Source of the DNA: an uncultured Azospirillum sp. | GTDB taxonomy: Bacteria > Pseudomonadota > Alphaproteobacteria > RF32 > CAG-239 | Assembly (NCBI GenBank): GCA_947383875.1 | Contig: CANDEX010000055.1 | Coordinates: 1-10,357 of the forward strand | Length of the DNA stretch: 10,357 nt | Reading direction: 5' to 3' | In this document: positions 1-6,118 of the stretch, one piece after another | Position numbering within the stretch: position 1 is the first letter of the stretch | Layout of the letters: the number at the start of each line of letters is the position of its first letter | The notes under the pieces: generated by a model | Told to the model about the DNA's origin: nothing | What the model saw: the letters and a program-made list of their open reading frames with translations, nothing else | Database searches by the model: none | Position numbers and translations under genes: made by a program

Positions 1-731
1 ATATTGCTTTTCTTGACGGGGACGATTTTCTTGAGCCGGACTGTTTGGAAAAAGTATATGCCACTGCCGTAAGCGGAAACTTTGATACGGTTGTTTTTAA
101 GCATAATTTGCTAGAAGGGAATAAAAAACGTGTTTGGGACAGCCCGGAATTTGGCAGTCTTGAAGAAGATAAGCTGCTTTATGCCTTTGCTGCCGTGATT
201 TGGAATAAATTGTATCGGACGGCTTTTCTCAAAGAAAATCGCATAGCGTTTCCTTTGGGTATCAAAATAGCAGAGGATACGATTTTCAGCCTGGTATGTT
301 TTTTCCATCATCCGTCTTGTGGTTTTTGCGACGGGCATTTTTATAATTACCGCCTTAACCGCGATAATTCCGCAACGGCAGATAGACGCTGCATCTATGG
401 GGAAACAGCCGCTTATCAGTGTTTGGAGCAGATGGATGTTTTTCAAAAACAGCCGCTGGGCATTCAGCTGAAAATCGCTGAGAAGTTTCTTAGCGGAATT
501 GAAGGGCATATTAATCGCTTTTTTTTGCATGAGTCTAAAGAATTTATGGCTGTCAGAAAGGATTTTATCAAACATCTGCGGAGCAAATACGGTGCAAAAG
601 CTGTTCGAAAGCTGTCACATTTGAAGCAGCCAAATCTGTTGCAAAGGATTTTCAGCATTAAAAATTCGCCGGATAAAAAGTATAAAATAATTATGTTGTT
701 GGGCATTAGGCTTAAGATAAAGAGAGCTTAA
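1..731 (+). CDS. Family 2 glycosyltransferase, 5'-truncated by window edge
   Basis: The reading frame is open from base 3 and enters the window inside the GT-A fold; 242 codons are visible. The first residues are I-A-F-L-D-G-D-D-F, the metal/nucleotide-sugar-binding DXD region, so roughly the first 85-90 residues (the nucleotide-binding N-terminus) lie upstream. Further on come W-N-K-L-Y-R and F-P-L-G-I-K-I-A-E-D; the E-D pair matches the catalytic-base position of this family, and the same motifs occur in the next gene, so the two are paralogues. The C-terminus is basic and ends in K-R-A. The TTG at 45 is internal to the domain and is not the real start. GT2 enzymes transfer sugars from nucleotide donors at the cytoplasmic membrane face, usually for polysaccharide or LPS building. 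The acceptor cannot be told. The fold is confident, the substrate unknown. Confidence 0.9.
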   Translation, partial: IAFLDGDDFLEPDCLEKVYATAVSGNFDTVVFKHNLLEGNKKRVWDSPEFGSLEEDKLLYAFAAVIWNKLYRTAFLKENRIAFPLGIKIAEDTIFSLVCFFHHPSCGFCDGHFYNYRLNRDNSATADRRCIYGETAAYQCLEQMDVFQKQPLGIQLKIAEKFLSGIEGHINRFFLHESKEFMAVRKDFIKHLRSKYGAKAVRKLSHLKQPNLLQRIFSIKNSPDKKYKIIMLLGIRLKIKRA

Positions 732-846
732 TTCTGTTTGTTTTTTTTCTTTTCGGACAAAATATAAGATTGCCCGAATAAATTGTTTTAATTTAAATTA
801 ATTCAGCTATTATTTCTCTGTCAGGCTATCATCTGAGGAGAAAATA

Positions 847-1917
847 ATGCCCACCCCGCTCGTTTCTGTTGTTATTCCTATTTATAAAGTTGAAGAATTT
901 TTGCCCGATTGTTTAGAATCGGTAATTAATCAAAGTTATCAAAATTTAGAGATTGTCTGTGTCAATGACGGGTCGCCTGATCGTTGCGGTGAAATTTTAG
1001 ATAAATACGCAGCGCAGGATAATCGCATAAAGGTTATTAATCAGCCGAACGGAGGATTGTCTGCTGCGAGAAATCATGGGTTACGCGAGGCAAGCGGCGA
1101 ATATGTGCTGTTTATAGACTCTGATGACTGGATTAGCACAGATTGCGTAGAAAAACTGCTGTCCGCTATTGAAAAAAGCCATGCGGATGTGGCGGGCGTT
1201 CATGATATTTTATCTTATTATTCGCCGCAGAAAATTGTTAAAGACCGCATTTTATCGGGGCACAGCGAGGGGGCTTTTCAAATAACGCCGCAGCTTATGC
1301 GCCAAATGTGGGTTGTGGCTTGGGGAAAGCTTTATCGGCGGCAGCAGCTGTCAGATTTTAAGATGGCTTTTCCCGAAGGTTATATTTATGAAGATGAATA
1401 TTTTCATCATGTGTTGCTGCCTAATTTGCATAAAATTGTAATTGCCGATGGCGGGGCCTATTATTATCGCCAGCGGGAAAACTCTATTATGAGTCAGAAG
1501 AAGCTGCGCAGCGGCAAGGATAATTTGGAAATTTTTGAACGGATATTCAAGCATTACCGTGATAAAGGTTTAATCGGGCGGTTTGATTTGCCGGTGCGGA
1601 TTTTATCCAGCGGTTTTGTGAATAATGAAAATCCTGAAGCCTATTTTTCTAAAGTTAAAGAGCTTATCTGCCGTTTGGAGCTGACAGAAGAAATGCTGGG
1701 CAAGCATGAGCTTATGCGCGGGCTGTTTAACAGCCGGGATTTTCGGCAGTATTGCCGTTGCGAATCTTGTTATCGTGCCAAGCAGTGGTTTAAGAAGTTT
1801 CGCAAACGTTTGTTCCGCTTAAAAGTCGGGCGCAAAACCCATATTGAACTGTTAGGGCTGGTTTTGTTGCACAGAGCCAAAGGCGAACAAACTGTGTTCT
1901 TGGGGTTTAAGCTGTAA
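847..1917 (+). CDS. Family 2 glycosyltransferase, full length
   Basis: The product has 356 residues. The N-terminal GT-A domain opens with V-S-V-V-I-P-I-Y-K (about 6-14), followed by the nucleotide-binding V-N-D-G-S at about 39-43, G-G-L-S-A-A-R-N at 69-76 and the DXD motif D-S-D-D-W at 91-95. W-G-K-L-Y-R and F-P-E-G-Y-I-Y-E-D-E-Y supply the likely catalytic acidic pair. The C-terminal third is basic (K-K-F-R-K-R-L-F-R) and may contact membrane or acceptor. The ATG has a good ribosome site (GAGGAG at 836-841). It lies 115 bp after the related partial gene with no obvious terminator between them, so the two may be co-transcribed. The family is known for capsule, O-antigen and exopolysaccharide synthesis; the specific sugar is not predictable. 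No membrane segments are apparent. Confidence 0.93.
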   Translation: MPTPLVSVVIPIYKVEEFLPDCLESVINQSYQNLEIVCVNDGSPDRCGEILDKYAAQDNRIKVINQPNGGLSAARNHGLREASGEYVLFIDSDDWISTDCVEKLLSAIEKSHADVAGVHDILSYYSPQKIVKDRILSGHSEGAFQITPQLMRQMWVVAWGKLYRRQQLSDFKMAFPEGYIYEDEYFHHVLLPNLHKIVIADGGAYYYRQRENSIMSQKKLRSGKDNLEIFERIFKHYRDKGLIGRFDLPVRILSSGFVNNENPEAYFSKVKELICRLELTEEMLGKHELMRGLFNSRDFRQYCRCESCYRAKQWFKKFRKRLFRLKVGRKTHIELLGLVLLHRAKGEQTVFLGFKL

Positions 1918-1951
1918 AAACAGGCTTGAAATATCAGCATATCTCCTTTAT

Positions 1952-1989
1952 AAGACTCCTTAATTTATCTATAAAATTGAGGAGTTTTT
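1952..1989 (+). promoter_or_regulatory. Hairpin overlapping the ychF ribosome site (possible terminator)
   Basis: AAGACTCCTTAATTT (1952-1966) pairs with AAATTGAGGAGTTTT (1974-1988) across a 7-nt loop, with a few G-U pairs. The right arm contains GAGGAG (1979-1984), the Shine-Dalgarno of ychF, and is followed by a short T run. The element could be a weak AU-rich terminator for the glycosyltransferase gene, a translational mask on ychF, or both. Pairing is seen directly; function is inferred. Confidence 0.5.
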
Positions 1990-1992
1990 AAT

Positions 1993-3102
1993 ATGGGGTT
2001 TAATTGCGGAATCGTTGGTTTGCCGAATGTGGGAAAATCAACTTTGTTTAATGCGCTGACACAGACGATTGCGGCACAGGCTGCCAATTTTCCGTTTTGT
2101 ACAATTGAACCGAATACCGGTCGTGTGGCTGTGCCGGATGTCCGTTTGGACAAGCTGGCCGAAATTGTTAAGCCGCGGATGGTGACACCGACGCAGTTGG
2201 AATTTGTGGATATTGCCGGTTTGGTGAAAGGCGCTTCCAAAGGGGAAGGGCTGGGCAACCAGTTCTTGGCAAATATTCGCGAGGTGGATGCGGTTATCCA
2301 TGTTTTGCGTTGTTTTGAAAATGACAATATTACCCATGTCGAAGGTTCTGTTGACCCTATTCGCGACGCAGAAATCGTCGAAACCGAATTGATGATTGCC
2401 GACTTGGAATCTCTTGAGAAACGTTATGATCAAGTGCAGAAAAAAGCTAAAACCGGCGATAAGGAATCGGTTTTGCGAGAAGCCGTCATGCGTCCGGTGA
2501 TAGAAGCTCTGAAAGCTGGAAAGCCGGCTCGGACAGCTGCTCCCGCGCCTACTGAAAAAGATGCCTGCAAAGAATATAAAATGTTGCAACTGTTGACTTC
2601 CAAGCCGGTGTTGTATGTGTGCAATGTGGATGAAGAGTCCGCGGCTTCCGGCAATAAATTTTCAGAAATGGTTTTCAAAAAAGCAGAAGCTGAAGGCGCC
2701 AGCGCTGTGATTATTTCTGCGGAAATCGAATCGGAAGTAGCACAGTTAGAATCAGACGAAGAGAAAAAAGAATTTCTGGAATCCTTGGGACTTGAAGAAA
2801 CCGGATTGGCCAAAATCATTCGTGCCGGTTATGCCTTGCTCGGATTAGAAACATACTTTACCGCCGGACCGAAAGAGGTTCGTGCCTGGACGTTTTTGAA
2901 AGGGTCAAAAGCGCCGGTTTGTGCCGGAATTATTCACTCTGATTTTGAACGCGGCTTCATCCGTGCCGAAACGATTTCTTATGAAGACTTTGTCAAATAT
3001 GGTTCTGAACAAGCCTGCAAAGATGCCGGAAAAATGCGTTCCGAAGGTAAAGAATATGTGGTGAAGGATGGGGATATGATGAATTTCCTCTTCAACGTGT
3101 AA
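1993..3102 (+). CDS. ychF: Ribosome-associated Obg-family GTPase/ATPase YchF
   Basis: The 369-residue product matches the usual ~363-residue length of YchF/OLA1. The P-loop is G-L-P-N-V-G-K-S-T (9-17); switch II and G3 are D-I-A-G-L-V-K-G-A-S (73-82); the nucleotide-specificity motif is N-V-D-E (211-214) instead of the GTPase N-K-x-D, the hallmark of YchF that lets it hydrolyse ATP. A coiled-coil insertion spans about 130-160, and the C-terminal TGS domain (about 285-368) ends in the family-typical V-V-K-D-G-D-M-M-N-F-L-F-N-V. YchF binds ribosomes and is linked to stress and translation control. The start is supported by GAGGAG 8 nt upstream, inside a hairpin. The stop codon lies at the edge of the first palindromic repeat. 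In alphaproteobacteria ychF often sits near pth; no pth is visible here. Confidence 0.98.
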   Translation: MGFNCGIVGLPNVGKSTLFNALTQTIAAQAANFPFCTIEPNTGRVAVPDVRLDKLAEIVKPRMVTPTQLEFVDIAGLVKGASKGEGLGNQFLANIREVDAVIHVLRCFENDNITHVEGSVDPIRDAEIVETELMIADLESLEKRYDQVQKKAKTGDKESVLREAVMRPVIEALKAGKPARTAAPAPTEKDACKEYKMLQLLTSKPVLYVCNVDEESAASGNKFSEMVFKKAEAEGASAVIISAEIESEVAQLESDEEKKEFLESLGLEETGLAKIIRAGYALLGLETYFTAGPKEVRAWTFLKGSKAPVCAGIIHSDFERGFIRAETISYEDFVKYGSEQACKDAGKMRSEGKEYVVKDGDMMNFLFNV

Positions 3103-3223
3103 ATGGTTATTTAAAGGTCGATTAGTGCGTTGTCATCGGGTCGAAAGTGTCCTCACGTAGGGTTTCTACGCTCCGGTACTTTCGCCCTCGACGCCTACTA
3201 CTCGACTCATTAAATAACCATTT
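3101..3223 (+). repeat. Palindromic intergenic element, copy 1 (after ychF)
   Basis: The 97-nt core (3114-3210) folds on itself. The inner stem is CGAAAGT with ACTTTCG, the apical stem CGTAG with CTACG, and the outer stem GTCGATTAGT with ACTACTCGAC (one mismatch). The core shares CCTCACGTA, CTCCGGTACTT and other segments with copies 2 and 3. It is wrapped by perfect 13-nt arms (3101-3113 and 3211-3223, AAATGGTTATTTA and its complement) not found in the other copies; the left arm overlaps the last two bases of the ychF stop codon. No protein is encoded convincingly. Confidence 0.88.
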
Positions 3224-3286
3224 GAAGTTTGTTCTGCGGATGACTAATAAGAATTATCTTTTACATAACTATTTGGGGAGAGAAAA

Positions 3287-3763
3287 ATGCGATTGGCTTT
3301 ATTTCAACCGGATATTCCGCAAAATACCGGCACTTTATTGCGGCTAGGAGCGTGTTTGGACGTTGAGGTTGATATCATAGAGCCATGCGGCTACATTTTC
3401 TCTGAGAAGACCTTAAAACGGGCCGGAATGGATTATCTCGATTTAGTTAAATATCGCCGCCATCATTCTTGGGAGCATTTTCTCCAATACCGTGCCGAAC
3501 ATCCCGAAGAATACGGGCGAATCGTTTTGTTAACGACAAAAGCCTCCGAGCCCTATTATGATTTTAAATTTCAACCCAATGATATAATCCTTATGGGGCG
3601 CGAATCGGCCGGTGTTCCCGAAGAAGTTCATCAAACCGCTGATGCTCGCCTTCTGATTCCGATGAACCACAATGCCCGCTCAATTAATGTGGCGGTGTCG
3701 GCGGTTATGGTGGTGGGGGAATGCCTCCGCCAAACACAGATGTTCCCTTCTATGGAAGACTAG
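3287..3763 (+). CDS. trmL: tRNA (cytidine/uridine-34 2'-O)-methyltransferase TrmL
   Basis: The 158-residue product is nearly the same length as E. coli TrmL (157). It is a SPOUT-class enzyme that uses SAM to methylate the ribose 2'-OH at wobble position 34 of certain tRNA-Leu species. Three signature motifs are visible: P-Q-N-T-G-T-L-L-R (11-19), M-G-R-E-S-A-G-V-P (103-111) and I-P-M-N-H-N-A-R-S-I-N-V-A-V-S (124-138), the last two forming the trefoil-knot SAM site. The family is a homodimer made of the SPOUT domain alone, as here. The start has a strong GGGGAGAG ribosome site (3275-3282). The last codons (M-E-D-stop) lie within the left end of palindromic element copy 2, so the extreme C-terminus appears to be supplied by the repeat. 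It probably forms a loose housekeeping cluster with ychF and thyA. Confidence 0.96.
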   Translation: MRLALFQPDIPQNTGTLLRLGACLDVEVDIIEPCGYIFSEKTLKRAGMDYLDLVKYRRHHSWEHFLQYRAEHPEEYGRIVLLTTKASEPYYDFKFQPNDIILMGRESAGVPEEVHQTADARLLIPMNHNARSINVAVSAVMVVGECLRQTQMFPSMED

Positions 3764-3861
3764 GGCAGAAATTGCAGGTCGGAAGTATCCTCACGTAGGT
3801 TTTCTACGCTCCGGTACTTCCGCCTTTATTTCTTACTATTCTTCACATATAAGAGAACATC
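3739..3861 (+). repeat. Palindromic intergenic element, copy 2 (overlaps trmL 3' end)
   Basis: The core (3752-3848, 97 nt) begins inside trmL. The inner stem is CGGAAGT with ACTTCCG and the apical stem CGTAG with CTACG. The outer stem GAAGACTAG/CTATTCTTC differs from copy 3 on both sides in a compensating way. Outer arms GATGTTCCCTT (3739-3749, in trmL codons) and AAGAGAACATC (3851-3861) are complementary at 10 of 11 positions and are unique to this locus. Confidence 0.86.
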
Positions 3862-3900
3862 GGATTTACTTCTATGGGGAATTAATACAGATTTAGCGAG

Positions 3901-4095
3901 ATGGAGAAATGCTCATGTACTATTGTGTACACTCCGCTTTCTTCACTCTTAAATCTTATTACTTCCCACATATATGAAAATCCGTGGATGTTTTTATTTC
4001 TTTTATTCTCCGCATATTGGGGATGGGGGCTTCTCCTTTCCGGGGAGATATTGATTCTGGTTGGTTCTTTGTTCAGATATGCTATGACGAAATAA
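3901..4095 (+). CDS. Possible small single-pass membrane protein, hypothetical
   Basis: A 64-residue frame with no family I recognise. Residues about 29-58 are strongly hydrophobic (M-F-L-F-L-L-F-S-A-Y-W-G-W-G-L-L-L-S-G-E-I-L-I-L-V-G), enough for one membrane-spanning helix with one acidic residue inside, ending in a basic tail (R-Y-A-M-T-K). The ATG at 3901 has no good ribosome site (only a weak GCGAG directly before it); an internal ATG at 3988 would give a 35-residue product that is almost all hydrophobic. It lies between palindromic element copy 2 and thyA in a 380-bp gap that otherwise holds only the repeat. It could be a degraded gene, a chance frame or a real small protein. Confidence is low. 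Confidence 0.3.
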   Translation: MEKCSCTIVYTPLSSLLNLITSHIYENPWMFLFLLFSAYWGWGLLLSGEILILVGSLFRYAMTK

Positions 4096-4143
4096 AATAA
4101 AGTTATTTTGTTTTTATTATCAACTTTTTAAAACCAAATTTTT

Positions 4144-4929
4144 ATGAAACAGTATTTAGATTTGTTATCTGATATCATGGCGCATGGTATTGATAAAAAT
4201 GATCGTACAGGTACAGGGACGCGTTCGGTTTTTGGTCGGCAGTTGCGTTTTGATTTAACAAAAGGTTTTCCCTTGCTGACCACTAAAAAGCTCTACACCC
4301 GGGCCATTATTCATGAGTTGTTATGGTTCATCAACGGGGATACCAATATTAAGTATCTTCATGATAACAAAGTCACCATTTGGGATGAATGGGCTGATGA
4401 AAACGGTAATCTCGGGCCGGTTTATGGAGCGCAGTGGCGAAACTGGAACAGTGAGGGTATTGACCAGTTGGCAGAATTGGTCAGTCAGCTTAAGCAGAAT
4501 CCCGACAGCCGCCGGATGATTGTTACCGCATGGAATCCGTCCCAGCTTGGGCAAATGCAGTTGCCGCCCTGCCATATGATGTATCAATGTTATGTGGCTG
4601 AAGGAAAGTTATCTCTGATGTTATATCAGCGCAGTTGTGATTCTTTTCTCGGCGTGCCGTTTAATATTGCCTCTTATGCGTTGTTGACGATGATGTTGGC
4701 GCAGGTTTGCGGGTTGGAAGCTTATGAGTTCATTCATACTTTCGGCGATACGCATATCTATTCCAACCATTTTGAACAAGTTAAGGAACAATTGTCCCGG
4801 ACACCGCGGACTTTGCCGAAAATGACGCTCAATCCTGATGTGAAAAATCTGGAAGACTTTGTTTATGAAGATTTTCATTTGGAGGGATATGATCCATGGC
4901 CGGCTATTAAAGCGCCCGTTGCGGTTTGA
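4144..4929 (+). CDS. thyA: Thymidylate synthase ThyA
   Basis: The 261-residue product is close to E. coli ThyA (264). It converts dUMP to dTMP using methylene-tetrahydrofolate, giving dihydrofolate. Visible key sites: the R21 phosphate-binding region in D-R-T-G-T-G-T, W-D-E-W-A (80-84), the catalytic Cys143 in L-P-P-C-H-M-M-Y-Q, the Q-R-S-C-D phosphate-binding segment (162-166), Asn174 in V-P-F-N-I-A-S-Y, and H204/Y206 in D-T-H-I-Y-S-N. The C-terminus [13 protein letters not shown] has Trp where many ThyA have His. No folA (dihydrofolate reductase) is next to it, though thyA-folA pairs are common. The start is fixed by the family N-terminus, but there is no Shine-Dalgarno: the leader is an A/T-rich run ending in ATTTTT. 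It is followed by a rho-independent terminator. Confidence 0.98.
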   Translation: MKQYLDLLSDIMAHGIDKNDRTGTGTRSVFGRQLRFDLTKGFPLLTTKKLYTRAIIHELLWFINGDTNIKYLHDNKVTIWDEWADENGNLGPVYGAQWRNWNSEGIDQLAELVSQLKQNPDSRRMIVTAWNPSQLGQMQLPPCHMMYQCYVAEGKLSLMLYQRSCDSFLGVPFNIASYALLTMMLAQVCGLEAYEFIHTFGDTHIYSNHFEQVKEQLSRTPRTLPKMTLNPDVKNLEDFVYEDFHLEGYDPWPAIKAPVAV

Positions 4930-4956
4930 TTTTGCAGCCGCTTTTATATGAGAAAT

Positions 4957-4993
4957 AAAAGCCTTTCGAAGTTATTTCGGGGGCTTTTTCTTT
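4957..4993 (+). terminator. Rho-independent terminator after thyA
   Basis: AAAAGCC (4957-4963) pairs with GGCTTTT (4982-4988). An inner CGAA/TTCG with G-U pairs and one bulge closes a short loop, and TTTTTCTTT follows. It lies 27 nt after the thyA stop and separates thyA from carD. Confidence 0.8.
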
Positions 4994-4995
4994 AA

Positions 4996-5050
4996 TTGAC
5001 AAAATTTTTTTATTTTTAGACTAGTAATGACCTTAAAAATGTGGTATAGT
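4996..5050 (+). promoter_or_regulatory. Probable carD promoter region
   Basis: A perfect -35-like TTGACA lies at 4996-5001 just after the thyA terminator, and a -10-like TATAGT at 5045-5050. They are too far apart (43 nt) to be one promoter, so TTGACA would need the poorer TAGTAA near 5022, and TATAGT would have a weak -35. Either gives a short leader for carD. The position is inferred from these boxes only. Confidence 0.35.
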
Positions 5051-5116
5051 CCGTCCCGTAATGAGAAAACAGCTTCTCATCTTTCTTCAGTTTCAGATTT
5101 AATACAGGACAGATAA

Positions 5117-5623
5117 ATGAATAAAAAAACATCATCTGCTATTGCTTTCACTTCCGGTGATTATGTTGTATATCCTGCGCATGGCGTGGGCAAAGTTTCC
5201 GATATTTCCAAACAGAAAATTGCCGGTTCGGAATTAGAATTAATCGTTGTCAATTTTGCTAAAGACAAAATGACTCTGCGTATCCCGATGGCTAAGGCTG
5301 AAAATGCCGGGCTGCGTAAAATCTCCGAAGCTTCTACCATGAATGATGCTCTGAGTGTTTTAAAAGGCAAAGCCAAAGTCAAAAAAATTATGTGGTCCCG
5401 CCGCGCTCAGGAATATGAAAACAAAATCAATTCCGGTAATCCCGTAGCCATTGCCGAAGTTGTCCGCGATTTGTACCGCAATGAAAATCTGGCAGAACAG
5501 TCCTACAGCGAACGCCAAATCTATGAGCAAGCTCTTGACCGCCTTGCCAATGAGGTTGCCGTTTGTGATAACATTAGTTCGGAAGAGGCTACTAAGAAGT
5601 TGCTTTCTATCCTTGCAAAATAA
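5117..5623 (+). CDS. carD: CarD/CdnL-family RNA polymerase-binding transcription regulator
   Basis: 168 residues. The N-terminal RNA-polymerase-interacting Tudor-like domain covers about 12-68, starting F-T-S-G-D-Y-V-V-Y-P-A-H-G-V-G-K-V. The C-terminal all-helical domain (about 75-167) carries I-M-W-S-R-R (91-96), where W93 corresponds to the Trp that wedges into the minor groove at the upstream edge of the -10 in mycobacterial CarD. Family members bind the beta subunit and stabilise the open promoter complex, especially at rRNA and housekeeping promoters. In alphaproteobacteria the orthologue is CdnL, linked in Caulobacter to growth and cell-cycle control. The ATG has AGGA at about 9 nt. The gene appears monocistronic: terminator upstream, palindromic element copy 3 at the stop codon downstream. 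Length and motifs are complete. Confidence 0.96.
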   Translation: MNKKTSSAIAFTSGDYVVYPAHGVGKVSDISKQKIAGSELELIVVNFAKDKMTLRIPMAKAENAGLRKISEASTMNDALSVLKGKAKVKKIMWSRRAQEYENKINSGNPVAIAEVVRDLYRNENLAEQSYSERQIYEQALDRLANEVAVCDNISSEEATKKLLSILAK

Positions 5624-5743
5624 TTCGTATAATGGTCGAATAGTACAGAAATTACAGGTCGGAAGTGTCCTCACGTACTTCTATGTACGCTGCGGTACTT
5701 CCGCCTTTATTTCTTACTATTCGCCTCATTCTTCGAATTATTT
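5618..5743 (+). repeat. Palindromic intergenic element, copy 3 (after carD)
   Basis: The core (5632-5729, 98 nt) is the best-paired copy: outer stem CGAATAGTA with TACTATTCG, inner AGAAAT with ATTTCT, CGGAAGT with ACTTCCG, apical CGTAC with GTACG around TTCTAT. The apical stem replaces CGTAG/CTACG of copies 1 and 2 by a paired change. Locus-specific outer arms AAATAATTCG (5618-5627) and CGAATTATTT (5734-5743) are perfect complements and take in the carD stop codon. Confidence 0.9.
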
Positions 5744-5831
5744 GTATAAAATTGCAAAAGCTTTTCTTGTTATTTTTGGTTTCCTAGAAATTACTCTATT
5801 TACACACACTGGCCAAATTTTATTGTTGTAG

Positions 5832-5874
5832 ATGGTCGATTAGTACAAAAATTGCAGGTCGGAAGTGTCCTCAC
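5832..5874 (+). repeat. Palindromic element, left-half copy 4
   Basis: These 43 bases match the left half of copy 3 (ATGGTCGA, TAGTACA, GCAGGTCGGAAGTGTCCTCAC) and stop abruptly just before the apical CGTA stem; no right half follows. It has the same orientation as the other copies and lies 88 bp after copy 3. The 5744-5831 spacer between them holds nothing I recognise. Confidence 0.82.
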
Positions 5875-5933
5875 TTTTGTCTTTAATTCCAACTAAAGTG
5901 GCTGTAGCTTTTATCAATACGTTATTAAAATTT

Positions 5934-5961
5934 AAGAGTCCCGGTAGGGGCTCTTTTTTTT
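5934..5961 (+). terminator. Strong rho-independent terminator with no gene in front
   Basis: AAGAGTCCC (5934-5942) pairs with GGGGCTCTT along 9 positions (one G-U) around the loop GGTA, followed by eight T. The nearest + strand gene, carD, ends 310 bp upstream, so it either ends the carD 3' UTR carrying two repeat copies, or an unannotated small RNA made from 5744-5933. Confidence 0.85.
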
Positions 5962-6117
5962 GCGACTCCGATTAAGAAAAGACTCAAAATGCAAGCGAAA
6001 AAAGGGCTTTGCAAATATGTGGGGATAATATTGTGAACAAGTAAAGACTCAATTTGCGAATCACTATCGGCTTAATTATTAATAAATTATTAATTAATTC
6101 AGAAACGGGGCAGAATC
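5936..6117. promoter_or_regulatory. Cluster of six GANTC (CcrM-type) sites upstream of apaG
   Basis: GANTC occurs at 5936, 5964, 5981, 6046, 6058 and 6113, about six in 182 bp where chance gives less than one. Two lie in a direct repeat AAAGACTCAA-NN-TGC (about 5978 and 6043). GANTC is the target of the alphaproteobacterial cell-cycle methylase CcrM; use in regulation here is inferred. Confidence 0.5.
6079..6093. promoter_or_regulatory. CtrA-like site TTAA-N7-TTAA upstream of apaG
   Basis: TTAA (6079-6082), a 7-nt spacer, and TTAA (6090-6093) exactly fit the CtrA full-site consensus. It lies 25 nt before the apaG ATG, in a very AT-rich stretch with other TTAA tetramers, so a chance match is possible. 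Confidence 0.4.
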
Positions 6118-6118
6118 C

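Noticed and set aside
3147..3347. 66-codon frame between ychF and trmL
   Set aside because: It reads through palindromic element copy 1 and into trmL in the wrong frame, without a ribosome site.
3672..3896. Open frames at 3672-3896 and 5451-5831 that share a G-T-S-A-F-I-S-Y-Y-S peptide
   Set aside because: The shared peptide is a translation of the palindromic repeat; the upstream parts are out-of-frame readings of trmL and carD.
6010..6100. Replication origin-like region (TGTGGGGATAA, AT-rich stretch)
   Set aside because: No good DnaA box repeats; the near match has two extra bases and there is no dnaA/hemE/parAB context.
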